From positions 434,001 through 498,000 of the forward strand of contig BMTH01000004.1 in NCBI GenBank assembly GCA_014649575.1: a stretch of DNA of 64,000 nt, written 5' to 3'. How positions within the stretch are numbered: the stretch's first letter is position 1; each line of letters opens with the position of its first letter. The stretch comes from Streptomyces griseoincarnatus (GTDB lineage: Bacteria > Actinomycetota > Actinomycetes > Streptomycetales > Streptomycetaceae). The notes under the pieces were generated by a model. That model did not search any database. It was not told where the DNA came from and was given only the letters and a program-made list of their open reading frames with translations. The position numbers were made by a program, and so were the translations under genes. Positions 8,324-17,152 of this stretch are shown piece after piece.

Positions 8324-9163
8324 TCACTCCGTCCAGGTGCCGTCCGCCGCCGCCTCCCGCACGACGTCGGAGAAGTCCCGCGGTTCCCGGCCCAGCACCT
8401 GCCGCACCCCGTCCTCCACGCGCGCGTTGCGCCCGTCGAGCAGGGTCGCGAACACCTCGACGAGGAACGCGGCCTCCTCGTGCGGCACCCCGAACCCGGT
8501 CAGCGTCTCCCGGTAGGAGTCCGCCGGCGCCGCCCGGTACGTCAGCGGCCGTCCCGTCGCCTCCGCGATCTCCGCCACCGCCTCCGCCCAGGTGAGCGGC
8601 CGCGGCCCGGTCAGGGTCAGCGTCCGCCCCGCGTACCGCTCCCCGCCGGCCAGCGCGGCCACGACCACCTCCGCGACGTCCCGCACGTCGACGAACGGCT
8701 CCGCCACCTCGCCCGCCGGGAACACCAGCTCCCCGCTCCGCAGCTCCTCGGCCAGCGGCCCCTCCGAGAAGTTCTGCGCGAACCACGCCGACCGCACCAC
8801 CGTCCAGTCCGCGCCGGACGCCCGCAGCGCATCCTCCGTCGGCAGCGCCTGGTCCTCGCCCCGTGCGGACAGCAGTACCAGCCGCCGCACCCCCACCCCC
8901 AGGGCCGTCTCCGCCAGCGCGCCGACCGCCTCGGCCGTCCCCGGCGCCCCGACGTCGGCAGGGTGCACCAGATACGCCGCGTCGGCCCCGCGCAGCGCGC
9001 CCTCCCACGTCGTGCGGTCCGCCCAGTCGAAGCCGGTCGCCCGCGACGCCGGCCGCACCGTCATCCCGGCCGCCTCCGCGGCCCGCGCCACCCGGCTCCC
9101 GGTCCGCCCGGAAGCCCCGGTGACCACCAGTGTCATGTCCTTCGTACGTGTCGTCCCGTCCAT
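8324..9163 (-). CDS. NmrA-family NAD(P)-binding protein
   Basis: This atypical short-chain dehydrogenase starts with MTLVVTGASGRTGSRVARAAE, a Rossmann glycine motif (G-A-S-G-R-T-G). It continues with the NmrA-type layout: LVHPADVG, LVLLSARGE, DWTVVRSAWFAQNFSEGPL, EPFVDVRDVAEVVVAAL and RTLTLTGPRPLTWAEAVAEIAEATG. The usual SDR catalytic YxxxK is not evident, as in NmrA/YwnB-type redox sensors or quinone oxidoreductase-like proteins. The start is uncertain: 9163 gives 279 residues, while ATG 9136 would begin exactly at the Rossmann strand but has AAGGAC too close to it. It is divergent from an AraC regulator, which may control it. Confidence 0.82.
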   Translation of the reverse strand: MDGTTRTKDMTLVVTGASGRTGSRVARAAEAAGMTVRPASRATGFDWADRTTWEGALRGADAAYLVHPADVGAPGTAEAVGALAETALGVGVRRLVLLSARGEDQALPTEDALRASGADWTVVRSAWFAQNFSEGPLAEELRSGELVFPAGEVAEPFVDVRDVAEVVVAALAGGERYAGRTLTLTGPRPLTWAEAVAEIAEATGRPLTYRAAPADSYRETLTGFGVPHEEAAFLVEVFATLLDGRNARVEDGVRQVLGREPRDFSDVVREAAADGTWTE

Positions 9164-9243
9164 GCCCCGAGTCAACTGCCGTCGTCCGCGCTGAGCCATC
9201 GTCGAGCGGCGCGCCCGCATACGCCCGCGTCTACGCTGACCCC

Positions 9244-10182
9244 ATGGACGCACTCACCGGTCTGCTGGAGGGCCCCCGCGCCCGCGGCGCGTTCATGATC
9301 CGGGCGTGTTTCGACCCGCCGTGGGCGGTGCGGGTGGAGGACCGCGCCCCGCTGACGGTGATGCTCCTCGTACGCGGCGACGCCTGGCTGCTGCCAGACC
9401 GGGGCGAAGGGATCCGGCTGCGCGCCGGCGACCTCGCCGTCGCCCGCGGCCCCGACCCGTACACCTGCGCCGACGCCCCCGGCACCGCGCCGCAGGCGCT
9501 GATCCTGCCCGGCGGCCGGTGCCACTACCCCGACGGACGGCCCCTCAACGGCTCGATGGACCTCGGCGTCCGCACCTGGGGCGACCGCCCCGACAGCGGG
9601 ACCGTGCTGCTCATCGGCACCTACCGGATGCGCGGCGAGATCGGCGGCCGGCTGCTGGACGCGCTGCCGCCGCTGCTCCCTCTCGGCGCCGACGTGTGGG
9701 AGTGCCCGCTCACCCCGCTGCTGATGGAGGAGGTCGGGCGGGACGCCCCCGGCCAGGAGGTCGTCCTGGACCGGCTGCTCGACCTCCTCGTCATCGCCGC
9801 CCTGCGCGCCTGGTTCGCCCGCCCCGAAGCTGAGCCGCCCGCCTGGTACGAGGCCCTGTCCGACCCGGTCGTCGGCCCGGTGCTGCGGCTCCTCCAGGAC
9901 GACCCGGCCCGCGCCTGGACCGTCGCCGGGCTCGCCGAGAAGGCCGGCGTCTCCCGGGCCGCGCTCGCCCGCCGCTTCACCCGGCTCGTCGGCGAACCCC
10001 CGATGTCCTACCTGACCGGCTGGCGGCTCGCCCTCGCCGCCGACCGGCTGCGCGACACCGACGACACCCTCGCCGCCCTCGCCCGTCAGGTCGGCTACGG
10101 CAGCGCCTTCGCCCTCTCCACCGCCTTCAAGCGTGCCTACGGCGTCAGTCCGCAGGAGTGGCGGAACCGGGCCGCCGCGTAG
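9244..10182 (+). CDS. AraC family transcriptional regulator with cupin sensor domain
   Basis: The 312 residues comprise an N-terminal cupin-like sensor domain of the type found beside oxidoreductase genes and a C-terminal AraC DNA-binding domain. The sensor part includes WAVRVEDRAPLTVMLLVRGDAWLL and GIRLRAGDLAVARGPDPYT. The DNA-binding part has a first helix-turn-helix at WTVAGLAEKAGVSRAALARRFTRLVGEPP and a second at LAALARQVGYGSAFALSTAFKRAYGVSPQEWR. It is transcribed away from the NmrA gene over an 80-bp gap, so that gene is the likely target. TACGCT (9232-9237) lies 6 nt before the ATG, suggesting a leaderless mRNA. Confidence 0.9.
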   Translation: MDALTGLLEGPRARGAFMIRACFDPPWAVRVEDRAPLTVMLLVRGDAWLLPDRGEGIRLRAGDLAVARGPDPYTCADAPGTAPQALILPGGRCHYPDGRPLNGSMDLGVRTWGDRPDSGTVLLIGTYRMRGEIGGRLLDALPPLLPLGADVWECPLTPLLMEEVGRDAPGQEVVLDRLLDLLVIAALRAWFARPEAEPPAWYEALSDPVVGPVLRLLQDDPARAWTVAGLAEKAGVSRAALARRFTRLVGEPPMSYLTGWRLALAADRLRDTDDTLAALARQVGYGSAFALSTAFKRAYGVSPQEWRNRAAA

Positions 10183-10191
10183 CCTGGACCC

Positions 10192-10890
10192 GTGTACAGG
10201 GAGCGTGCGTCACGGCTGCCGGGCGCGGCCGTGTGGACCAGCGTCCCCGCCGGTGAGGACGGGACGGGCAGGGTGCTGCCGGACGGCTGCATGGACCTGC
10301 TGTGGCACGACGGCCGTCTGCTGGTCGCGGGCCCCGACACCCGCGCCCACGTCGACGCGGGCGCGGCGGGACCCTGGTCCGGGATCCGCTTCCACCCCGG
10401 CACCGCGCCCACGCTGCTGGGCGTGCCCGCGCACGAACTGCGCGACCGGCGGGTGGAGCTGGCGGATCTGTGGCCGGCGGCGGAGGTGCGGCGCGCGACC
10501 GCCCGTGTGCACGCCGCTCACCACCCGGCGCGCGGCCTGGAGGACGTCGCCCTCCGCCTGGCCGCGTCGGCCGGCCCGCCCGACCCGCTGCTGACCCGCC
10601 TGGTCGCGGCCCTCGACGCGGGCCGTCCGGTCGCCGGGACGGCCGACGAACTGGGCCTGGGCGCACGTCAGTTGCACCGCCGTTCACTCACCGCCTTCGG
10701 CTACGGCCCGAAGACCCTGGCCCGCGTCCTCCGCATGCGCCGCGCCCTGGCCCTGGCTCGCGCGGGCGTCCCCTTCGCGGAGACCGCGCTCCGCGCCGGC
10801 TACGCGGACCAGCCCCATCTGTCGCGCGAGGTACGGAGCTTGACGGGGGTGGCCCTGCGGGAGCTGGTGCCGTCCGACGCGGCCTCGTGA
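10192..10890 (+). CDS. AraC-type helix-turn-helix regulator
   Basis: This 232-residue protein has an N-terminal half of the kind seen in short AraC relatives: [24 protein letters not shown], then [27 protein letters not shown]. The C-terminal AraC DNA-binding domain runs from about residue 140 ([38 protein letters not shown]) to the end ([24 protein letters not shown]). The effector is unknown. The start is GTG 10192; the TAG stop of the previous gene at 10180 forms part of a -10-like TAGCCT that ends 6 nt before the GTG, so this gene probably has its own leaderless promoter even though it lies only 9 nt downstream. Confidence 0.87.
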   Translation: MYRERASRLPGAAVWTSVPAGEDGTGRVLPDGCMDLLWHDGRLLVAGPDTRAHVDAGAAGPWSGIRFHPGTAPTLLGVPAHELRDRRVELADLWPAAEVRRATARVHAAHHPARGLEDVALRLAASAGPPDPLLTRLVAALDAGRPVAGTADELGLGARQLHRRSLTAFGYGPKTLARVLRMRRALALARAGVPFAETALRAGYADQPHLSREVRSLTGVALRELVPSDAAS

Positions 10891-10903
10891 CGCGCGCGGG
10901 AGG

Positions 10904-11305
10904 CTAGCCGCCCGTCGGGAGCGGGGCGAACAGGTCCACCCCGTTGCCGTCCGGGTCGAGCACGACGGCGTACCGCTGCCCCCACACCGCGTCCCACGGC
11001 TTCAGCTCGGCACGGGCGCCGGACTCCACCAGGTCCGCGAAGAGCGCGTCGACCTCGGAGGGACTGTCGCACCGCACGGCCAGGGAGGTCCGGCCCCCTC
11101 CCGACGGCGGCCGCCACCCCGGGTGGAACGACCGGACCATCTCCTCGGTGTCCAGCAACAACCGCATTCCGCCCGGCAGTTCCGCCTCCACATGCCCCTC
11201 CGCCTCGGCCCCTTCCGGGAACGTGAGCCCGAGCCGCCGGTAGAAGGCGACGGAGGCGGCCATGTCCGGGACGACCATTCCGATGGCATCGAATCGTGTG
11301 CTCAT
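10904..11305 (-). CDS. VOC (glyoxalase/bleomycin-resistance fold) family protein
   Basis: A 133-residue single VOC module pair. The first half starts [27 protein letters not shown], and the second has [25 protein letters not shown] and ends [20 protein letters not shown]. The D-P-D-G-N-x-V/D-L-F motif with the preceding region usually carries metal ligands, though here the typical Glu is replaced by Asp in GVDLF. Substrate unknown: members range from dioxygenases to antibiotic-binding proteins. ATG 11305 lies 7 nt after TACCGT (reverse strand), fitting a leaderless start. The same reading frame stays open upstream into a LysR remnant, but the VOC domain clearly begins here. Confidence 0.88.
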   Translation of the reverse strand: MSTRFDAIGMVVPDMAASVAFYRRLGLTFPEGAEAEGHVEAELPGGMRLLLDTEEMVRSFHPGWRPPSGGGRTSLAVRCDSPSEVDALFADLVESGARAELKPWDAVWGQRYAVVLDPDGNGVDLFAPLPTGG

Positions 11306-11370
11306 GCGGCCGACGGTAGGTCGGGGACGGCCAGGGCGTCTTGAACGAATCGGACACGGGCCCCGGCGAA

Positions 11371-11393
11371 GGGTATAGGCGGCGCCTATACCC
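11371..11393. promoter_or_regulatory. Perfect palindrome upstream of the VOC gene, LysR-operator-like
   Basis: GGGTATAGGCG and CGCCTATACCC form 11-bp arms around one central base. The inner TATAGG...CCTATA matches the T-N11-A dyad style of LysR-type regulator sites. It lies 66-88 nt before the VOC start and about 100 nt from a truncated LysR coding segment. Confidence 0.5.
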
Positions 11394-11488
11394 TCCGCTC
11401 GCTTTTCGTCTTCGATTCTCCTTCCGGTGCGCACGTACGGTCTTTTCCGCTGCACCCGATTCCCCACTTCCGCGGATTTCCCGCCGAC

Positions 11489-11677
11489 GAACAGCCTCAC
11501 CCCGAGCTCCCGCTCCAGGCCGCGGATCTGCTGGGACACCGAGGGCTGGGCCACGTGCAGCCGTTCGGCGGCCGCGGTCACCGAGCCCTCCTCGGCGACG
11601 GCCAGGGCGTACTCGCACTGGCGCAGGCTCATCGGCTCCGGCATCCCCTTCCCGGGCGGCGGCGCGCTGACCGTCAT
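11489..11677 (-). pseudogene. LysR-type regulator remnant (N-terminal helix-turn-helix only)
   Basis: From ATG 11632 (or 11644/11677) the reverse strand encodes a textbook LysR N-terminus: [20 protein letters not shown], then [20 protein letters not shown] and RELGVRLF. Similarity stops after about 48 residues. The following residues ([19 protein letters not shown]) do not continue the helix or the linker, and no effector domain follows before the VOC gene 184 nt further on. The simplest view is a deletion that removed the C-terminal 240 or so residues. The frame is open into the VOC gene, so a short readthrough product is possible but not expected to be functional. Confidence 0.65.
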
Positions 11678-11734
11678 CGTAGGCGGCCGGGCCCCGCGGC
11701 CGGGGGCCGTGCACGCGCGCGTAGGCTCCGGCGC

Positions 11735-12382
11735 ATGGCCGATCCCGCACTCCTCGTTCTCACCCGCACCACCGACTACCGGCACGAGTCCATCCCGGCC
11801 GGCATCGCCGCCCTGCGTGCCCTCGGGGGCTTCGGCATCCACGCCCACGAGGACCCGGCGGCGCTGGAGGAGCCGCTCGACCGGTACGCGGCGGTCGTGT
11901 TCCTCTCCACCAGCGGCGACGTGCTCACCCCGGCCGGGCGCGAGCGGCTAGCGGCGTACGTCGAGGGCGGCGGCGGCTTCGTCGGCGTGCACGCGGCGGC
12001 CTGCACGGAGTACGGCTGGCCCTACTACGGCGACCTCCTCGGCGCCCGCTTCGCCGGCCACCCCCCGGTCCAGCCCGGCCGCGCCCTCGTCGAGGACCAC
12101 GACCACCCGGCGACCCGGCACCTGCCTCCCGTCTGGGAGGTGACCGACGAGTGGTACGACTTCCGGACCAGCCCGCGGTCCTCCGCGCGCGTCCTGCTGT
12201 CCGCCGACGAGTCGTCGTACGACGGCGGCACCATGGGCGACGACCACCCGCTGGCCTGGTGCCGTACGCAGGGCGCGGGCCGCGTCTTCTACACGGCCCT
12301 CGGTCACCCCGTCGAGGCCTACGACGATCCGCTCTTCCGCGCCCATCTGCGCGGCGGGATCACCTGGGCCGCGGGCCGCTGA
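11735..12382 (+). CDS. ThuA domain protein (trehalose-utilisation family)
   Basis: The 215 residues form one ThuA domain, a class I glutamine-amidotransferase-like fold. Visible signatures are [82 protein letters not shown] and [19 protein letters not shown]. ThuA proteins act in sugar metabolism, with trehalose oxidation products proposed as substrates; the reaction here is not known. No signal peptide is seen, so it is cytoplasmic. ATG 11735 follows TAGGCT (11722-11727) by 7 nt, which suggests leaderless transcription. Confidence 0.88.
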   Translation: MADPALLVLTRTTDYRHESIPAGIAALRALGGFGIHAHEDPAALEEPLDRYAAVVFLSTSGDVLTPAGRERLAAYVEGGGGFVGVHAAACTEYGWPYYGDLLGARFAGHPPVQPGRALVEDHDHPATRHLPPVWEVTDEWYDFRTSPRSSARVLLSADESSYDGGTMGDDHPLAWCRTQGAGRVFYTALGHPVEAYDDPLFRAHLRGGITWAAGR

Positions 12383-12743
12383 CCTCGCGCCACGGCGCTG
12401 TGCGCGCGCACTCCACCACGTCGTCCCGCCGTCCGCGCACGCCCCGTTCGGCCCAACGGCCCACCGCCTCTCCCACCGGATGGAAAGCCCTTCCCTCCGG
12501 CGATTCACGGCCGCGGGACGGGAAGAACCCCGTCATGCGGACGTGGGGGCGGGCCGTTCCGGGAGGAACAGCGGGGGGTGGTGTGGTGCTCTTGTTGTCA
12601 CCGACGAGTTCGGGTCTTCGGCGGCCCGAGCCGTCGGACCAGGCGGCCGGGGGCGTCGGGCGGCGACCGCGGTGGTCGGTCCATCGGCCGGGCCGACCGG
12701 CATCGGCGGCCGGCAGCCGGCGCGGGGTGAAGGTGGTGGGCGT
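12383..12743. other. Gene-free spacer before the esterase gene
   Basis: These 361 bases have no reading frame with streptomycete codon bias on either strand. I see no repeat and no strong hairpin. The last 20 bases contain the esterase ribosome site (GAAGGTGG). Confidence 0.5.
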
Positions 12744-14300
12744 ATGACGGCAGTGGGAGAGCGGGCGATGCCCCAGGTGACGACGGCGTACGGGGCGGTG
12801 CGGGGGCGGTGGGCGAAGACCGTCGCCGTGTTCCGCGGCATCCCCTACGCCGCGCCCCCGTTCGGGCCGCGCCGCTTCCGGCCGCCCGTGCCGCCGGAGC
12901 CGTGGGACGGTGTGCGGGACGCCGGCGCGTTCGGGCCGACCGCGCCGAAACCCCCGTACAGCGCCGCCTTCGCCGAGTACCTCTCCGACCCCGACATCGG
13001 CGGCGACGACTGTCTCAACCTGAACGTCTGGACCCCCGACCCGTCCCCGGACGCCCGGCTGCCCGTCCTGGTGTGGCTGCACGGCGGCGCGCTGACCAGG
13101 GGCTCCTCCGCGGTCCCGGTGTACGACGGCAGCACCTTCGCCCGCGACGGCGTCGTCTTCGTCTCCCTCAACTACCGCCTCGGCGTGGAGGGGTACGGCC
13201 TCTTCCCGGACACCCCCGCCAACCCCGGCCTGCGCGACCAGCTCGCCGCGCTGCGATGGGTGCACGAGAACATAGCCGCGTTCGGCGGCGACCCCGGCCG
13301 GGTCACCCTCGCCGGCCAGTCCGCCGGGGCGATCAGCGCGGGCGCGCTGGTCGCGGCACCGCAGTCCCAGGGCCTGATACGGCGGGCCGTCCTGCAGAGC
13401 GGACCGCCCGAGTCCACGGAGCGGGACAAGGTGCGGCGCATGGTCCGCCGGATGGCCACCCGCCTCAAGGTGCCCGCCACCGCCGAGGCCTTCGCCGCCG
13501 TCGACCGGGAGCAGCTCCTGCGCGCCCAGGCCGACGTCGGCCGGCTCGGCAGCCCGCTGCTCGGCGGCTCCGCCTTCGGCATCGTCGTCGACGGCGACCT
13601 CGTCCCGCGCGACCCCCTGGAGGCCCTCACCGACGGCGCGGCCCCCGGCGTCACCCTGATGACCGGCTGGACCCGCGACGAGTACCGGCTCTGGCTGGTC
13701 CCCGGCGGTCTGACGGAACGCCTCGACCGTCTCGGCCCTGTCGCCCTGGCCGGCGCGATGGCCCGCTGCCGCTGCGGCAGCGAGGTCCCGCGCGGCTACC
13801 GCGCCCTGCACCCCGACGCCGGCACCGCCGAGACCGTCGGCCAGATGGTCACCGACCACCTCCTGCGCGCCCCCCTGCACCGGCTGTCCGACGGCCGCGC
13901 GGAACCCTCGTACGTCTACGAGTTCGCCTGGCCCTCCGACCGCCCCGGCATGGGCGCCTGCCACGCCCTGGAGCTGGGCTTCGTCTTCGACAGCGGCGAC
14001 AGCCCCGATGCCCGAAAGCTCGCCGGCGAGGGCGCCCCGCAGGAGCTGGCGGACGCCATGCACGGGGCGTGGGCACGGTTCGTCACCGACGGCACCCCTG
14101 GCTGGGAGGCGTGGGGCCCGCACCACCCGGTCCAGGTGTACGGCGACGGCGCCCCGCACGTCGTGCACGGCCCCCGGGACCGCGAACTGGCCCTGTGGAC
14201 CGCCCCCGGCGCCGAGCGGGCCGCGCGGACACCGCAGTCGCCGGAACTCCGCTCGGTCGTCCGGCGCCTGCGCCGCAACGGGGCGCTCCGCCGTTCCTGA
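12744..14300 (+). CDS. Type-B carboxylesterase/lipase family protein
   Basis: This 518-residue alpha/beta hydrolase belongs to the type-B carboxylesterase family. It hydrolyses ester bonds; the natural substrate is unknown. Early family motifs are FRGIPYAAPPFGPRRF and EDCLNLNVW-like GGDDCLNLNVWTP. The oxyanion loop is LHGGALTRGS (residues 112-121), and the catalytic serine is Ser193 in LAGQSAG. The acid and histidine of the triad would lie in the C-terminal third; GACHALELGFVFDS contains the expected His region. No export signal is seen, unlike many family members. GAAGGTGG precedes ATG 12744 at suitable spacing. It converges on the phosphatase gene, 16 nt away. Confidence 0.9.
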   Translation: MTAVGERAMPQVTTAYGAVRGRWAKTVAVFRGIPYAAPPFGPRRFRPPVPPEPWDGVRDAGAFGPTAPKPPYSAAFAEYLSDPDIGGDDCLNLNVWTPDPSPDARLPVLVWLHGGALTRGSSAVPVYDGSTFARDGVVFVSLNYRLGVEGYGLFPDTPANPGLRDQLAALRWVHENIAAFGGDPGRVTLAGQSAGAISAGALVAAPQSQGLIRRAVLQSGPPESTERDKVRRMVRRMATRLKVPATAEAFAAVDREQLLRAQADVGRLGSPLLGGSAFGIVVDGDLVPRDPLEALTDGAAPGVTLMTGWTRDEYRLWLVPGGLTERLDRLGPVALAGAMARCRCGSEVPRGYRALHPDAGTAETVGQMVTDHLLRAPLHRLSDGRAEPSYVYEFAWPSDRPGMGACHALELGFVFDSGDSPDARKLAGEGAPQELADAMHGAWARFVTDGTPGWEAWGPHHPVQVYGDGAPHVVHGPRDRELALWTAPGAERAARTPQSPELRSVVRRLRRNGALRRS

Positions 14301-14316
14301 GGCCCCGCAGCGCCGC

Positions 14317-15738
14317 TCAGACGGCCGGGCCCCCCGGTGGACCCGGCTCGGGGCAGCGCGTACTGGCCGGGATCCGCAGCGCGAGCAGCGCCATGTCGTC
14401 CTGGCCGTCGCTCGGGTGGTGATCCGCCAGCACCCGCACGAACTCCTTCAGCGGACGCTCCGCGTGGGTGGCGGCGAGGTCCGCCAGGGCGGTCAGGCCC
14501 TCGTCGACGGAGTGCGCGTGGTGCTCGACCAGCCCGTCGGTGAACAGGAGCAGGATCGACCCGGCGGGCAGCTCGTGCGTGTGGTCGGGCCGCGCGATGC
14601 CGGTGCTCACCGCGAGCGGCACGCCCGGCTCGGCGTCCAGGTACTCCGTCTTCAGGTCCGGGGTGATCAGCAGCGGCGGCAAGTGTCCCGCGGTGCTCCA
14701 GCGCAGCACCCAGCCGGTCTCGTGCGGCTCGATCCTGGCCAGGCAGACCGTGGTGACCGGGATGTCCGCGGTGGCCTGCAGGGCGCGGTCCAGCTGGACG
14801 AGCACCTCGCTGGGCGGGGTGCGGCGGTCGTAGAGCAGCGCGCGCAGCATGCTGTGGATACGGGCCATGGCGGCGGCCGCGTCCAGGTCGTGGCCGCCGA
14901 CGTCCCCGATGGTCACGCCGACCGTGTCGTCGGGCAGCACCATCGCGTCGTACCAGTCGCCGCCGAGCCGGCTGGGCTGCGTGGCCGGCCGGTACACGGT
15001 GGCCGCCTCGAAGGGGCTCAGGTCGGGCAGGGACGGCAGCAGCAGCCGCTGGAAACGCTCGGCGCTCTCACGTTCCTGCGCGAACAGACGGGCGTTCTCG
15101 ATGGCGATGCCGGCCGCGCCGGCCAGGGCGACGACGACGTTCTCGTCCTCCCGGTCGAACGGCCGGCTGTCGTACCGCTCCGAGAGGTACAGATCGCCGT
15201 AGATCTCACCGCGCACGCTGATGGCCACGCCGAGGAGCGTCCGCATCGGGGGATGGCCGGGCGGGAACCCGGCCGAGGAGGGGTGCCCGGGGATGTTCTC
15301 GACGCGCAGCGGCTCGGGGTCCTGGATCAGCAGGCCGAGCACACCGCGGCCGTGCGGGAAGGGGATCCCGGCGAGCGCGGCGCGCTCCTCCTCGTTCAGC
15401 CCGGCGGTGATGAACTCCTTCAGGTACTCACCGGACTCGTGGAGCACGCCCAGGGCTCCGTAGCGGGCGCCGACCAGGTCCATCGCGGTGGTGACGATGC
15501 GCCGCAGCACGGCGGACAGGTCCAGCTCGCCGCTGATCGCGAGGACGGCGTCGAGCAGCCCCTGCAGCCGGTCCTTGGCGTCGGCCAGGGCCCGCAGCTG
15601 GGTGCCGATCCGTTCCAGCTCGGTGTCGACGTAGATCCGGAGGTCGGGGGCCGGGGGCGGCTGGGGTGGCTGCGGGGCGGGACCGGTCCCTTCCCGCTCC
15701 CCTTCGTCCCGTGCGTCCTGCTCGCTCAACGCGTCCAC
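14317..15738 (-). CDS. GAF-domain PP2C/SpoIIE-type protein phosphatase
   Basis: The protein of about 473 residues is a probable serine phosphatase of partner-switching signalling, acting on phosphorylated anti-anti-sigma factors. A short Pro-rich start and a coiled-coil-like ELERIGTQLRALADAKDRLQGLL lead into a GAF domain (LRRIVTTAMDLVGARYGALGVL to ENVVVALAGAAGIAIENARLF). The SpoIIE catalytic domain follows: FQRLLLPSLPDLSPFE, RLGGDWYDAMVLPDDTVGVTIGDVGGHDLDAA, TAGHLPPLL, LLLFTDGLVEHH and DGQDDMALLALR, with the metal-binding aspartates intact. The start is unsure: GTG 15738 is used; TTG 15729 has GAGG at 8 nt, and GTG 15831 would add 31 residues. No kinase or STAS partner is adjacent. Confidence 0.88.
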   Translation of the reverse strand: MDALSEQDARDEGEREGTGPAPQPPQPPPAPDLRIYVDTELERIGTQLRALADAKDRLQGLLDAVLAISGELDLSAVLRRIVTTAMDLVGARYGALGVLHESGEYLKEFITAGLNEEERAALAGIPFPHGRGVLGLLIQDPEPLRVENIPGHPSSAGFPPGHPPMRTLLGVAISVRGEIYGDLYLSERYDSRPFDREDENVVVALAGAAGIAIENARLFAQERESAERFQRLLLPSLPDLSPFEAATVYRPATQPSRLGGDWYDAMVLPDDTVGVTIGDVGGHDLDAAAAMARIHSMLRALLYDRRTPPSEVLVQLDRALQATADIPVTTVCLARIEPHETGWVLRWSTAGHLPPLLITPDLKTEYLDAEPGVPLAVSTGIARPDHTHELPAGSILLLFTDGLVEHHAHSVDEGLTALADLAATHAERPLKEFVRVLADHHPSDGQDDMALLALRIPASTRCPEPGPPGGPAV

Positions 15739-15968
15739 CTCGGCGAGGCCCCGGCGGCAGCCGCACGCCGGCCACGGCTGCTCCGCTCGTCCAGCCCTCC
15801 ACGCGAGGGGTACACCTCGGCCTCCCGACACGCCCGTGATCGAACAGAATCACAGCATGACACGGTCAAAGCGGGCATTTCTCCTCCTGGTACGCCATCG
15901 GCATGCCGCCGTGGCGACCACGGTCCGCTCGCCGACGGGCTCGTCCAGGCCGGCGTCCCGCCGCCCGC

Positions 15969-16475
15969 TCAGGAAGCGGGTGCGATACGGAGCACGGCGG
16001 TCTTGCCGCGCACCTCGACGACGGTGAGGCGCATGACGTCGTTGACGGTCGCGGCGGGTCCCGTACCGCACCGCAGCCGCACGCCCCCGCCGCCCTGCGA
16101 CGTGACGCTGCCGCCGCCGGAGCATCCGGCGATGCTGTACCCCGACCCGTGAACCGGGGCGACCATCTCGACGTCGTCCCCACCGACCGCGGTGACCTCG
16201 ATGGGCCCGAGCCCGTACGACGCCGGAACCTCGACGACGTCCCCGGCGCCGACGGTGACCTCGCAGGAGCCGTCGGCGCAGGGGCCGGTGGGGGAGGGTG
16301 AGGGTGAGGCCGAGGGCGTGGGCGTGCTGGTCGCGGAGGCGTCACCCCCGCCCGCGGCCCGCCCCGCACGACCGTCGTCACCGTCACCGGAGGAACAGGA
16401 AGCGAGGGAGAGCACGGCCGCGGCAACGGCAGTGAGGGCGAGGGAGGTTGTCGATGTGCGCACCATGCCTGCCAT
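15969..16475 (-). CDS. Lipoprotein of unknown function
   Basis: The 168-residue product has a lipoprotein signal: MAGMVRTSTTSLALTAVA followed by AAVLSLASC, where LASC is the lipobox and its Cys is the lipidated residue. A Thr/Pro/Ser-rich linker (ATSTPTPSASPSPSPT) spans the cell wall. The compact C-terminal domain of about 100 residues has four cysteines (CADGSC, GC, RC) and many Val and Gly, typical of a small extracytoplasmic beta domain. No family was recognised. ATG 16466 is an alternative start. It is divergent from the 2H phosphoesterase gene across about 100 bp. Confidence 0.8.
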   Translation of the reverse strand: MAGMVRTSTTSLALTAVAAAVLSLASCSSGDGDDGRAGRAAGGGDASATSTPTPSASPSPSPTGPCADGSCEVTVGAGDVVEVPASYGLGPIEVTAVGGDDVEMVAPVHGSGYSIAGCSGGGSVTSQGGGGVRLRCGTGPAATVNDVMRLTVVEVRGKTAVLRIAPAS

Positions 16476-16574
16476 TGAAGGCGCGGACGGGAGGGACGTC
16501 ACGGACGTTGACCCACTCGCAACGCGCCGTTCGATGCGGAAGGGGGCGCACCGGCGCACACGTAGGCTTTGGCG

Positions 16575-17108
16575 GTGCGCACAGTGGAACTGTTGGTGGA
16601 CGAGGCGACGGAGTCGGCGGTACGGGAGGCCTGGCGGCGGCTGGCGGACGCCGGGCTGCCGAGCCAGGCGCGCCACCGCTCACCGACCAACCGCCCGCAC
16701 CTCACCCTGGCCGCGTGCCCGGAGCTGACGGCCCCGATCCGGTGGGAACTGGCCGAGGCGGCAGCCGCGTTGCCCCTGCCGGTCCGCTTCGCCGGCCTGA
16801 TCCGCTTCGAACGGCCCACGTCCGTCCTGGCCTGGTCGCTGGAGCTGGACGCCGCGCTGACCGACCTGCACCGGACGGTGTGGGACGCGGTGACCGCGGA
16901 CAACCGCCCCGAGACCCTCAACCCCCTGCACGCGCCGGACAACTGGAGCCCTCACATCACCCTCGGCCGCACCCGCCGCCCCGGCGCCTTCACCAGCCGC
17001 CGCATCCCGGAACTCCTCCCCCCACCCCCGTTGGCGGCCCACCTCACCACCTTGCGCAGCTTCGACACGGAGACGGGGACGCTGGAGATCCTCTCGCCGC
17101 AGGACTGA
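16575..17108 (+). CDS. 2'-5' RNA ligase/2H phosphoesterase family protein
   Basis: This 177-residue protein carries both tetrapeptides of the 2H phosphoesterase fold: HLTL at residues 42-45 and HITL at 127-130. These histidines line the active site that opens or forms 2',3'-cyclic or 2'-5' phosphodiester bonds. The length fits LigT/ThpR-like proteins. The RNA substrate in actinomycetes is not known. GTG 16575 is chosen over TTG 16569 because TAGGCT (16563-16568) lies 6 nt ahead and there is no ribosome site, so the mRNA is probably leaderless. Confidence 0.85.
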   Translation: MRTVELLVDEATESAVREAWRRLADAGLPSQARHRSPTNRPHLTLAACPELTAPIRWELAEAAAALPLPVRFAGLIRFERPTSVLAWSLELDAALTDLHRTVWDAVTADNRPETLNPLHAPDNWSPHITLGRTRRPGAFTSRRIPELLPPPPLAAHLTTLRSFDTETGTLEILSPQD

Positions 17109-17152
17109 CTGCCAGGCGTAGACTCCTCCTCCGCCTGACGGAAGGTCATCGA

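Noticed and set aside
10904..11848. Single fusion protein of LysR helix-turn-helix and VOC domain
   Set aside because: The joining 100 or so residues are low-quality sequence that includes the palindrome and VOC promoter; accidental open frames are common at this G+C.
14008..16152. 714-residue forward frame across the esterase end and phosphatase gene
   Set aside because: Antisense shadow of the GAF-SpoIIE phosphatase; no domain seen.
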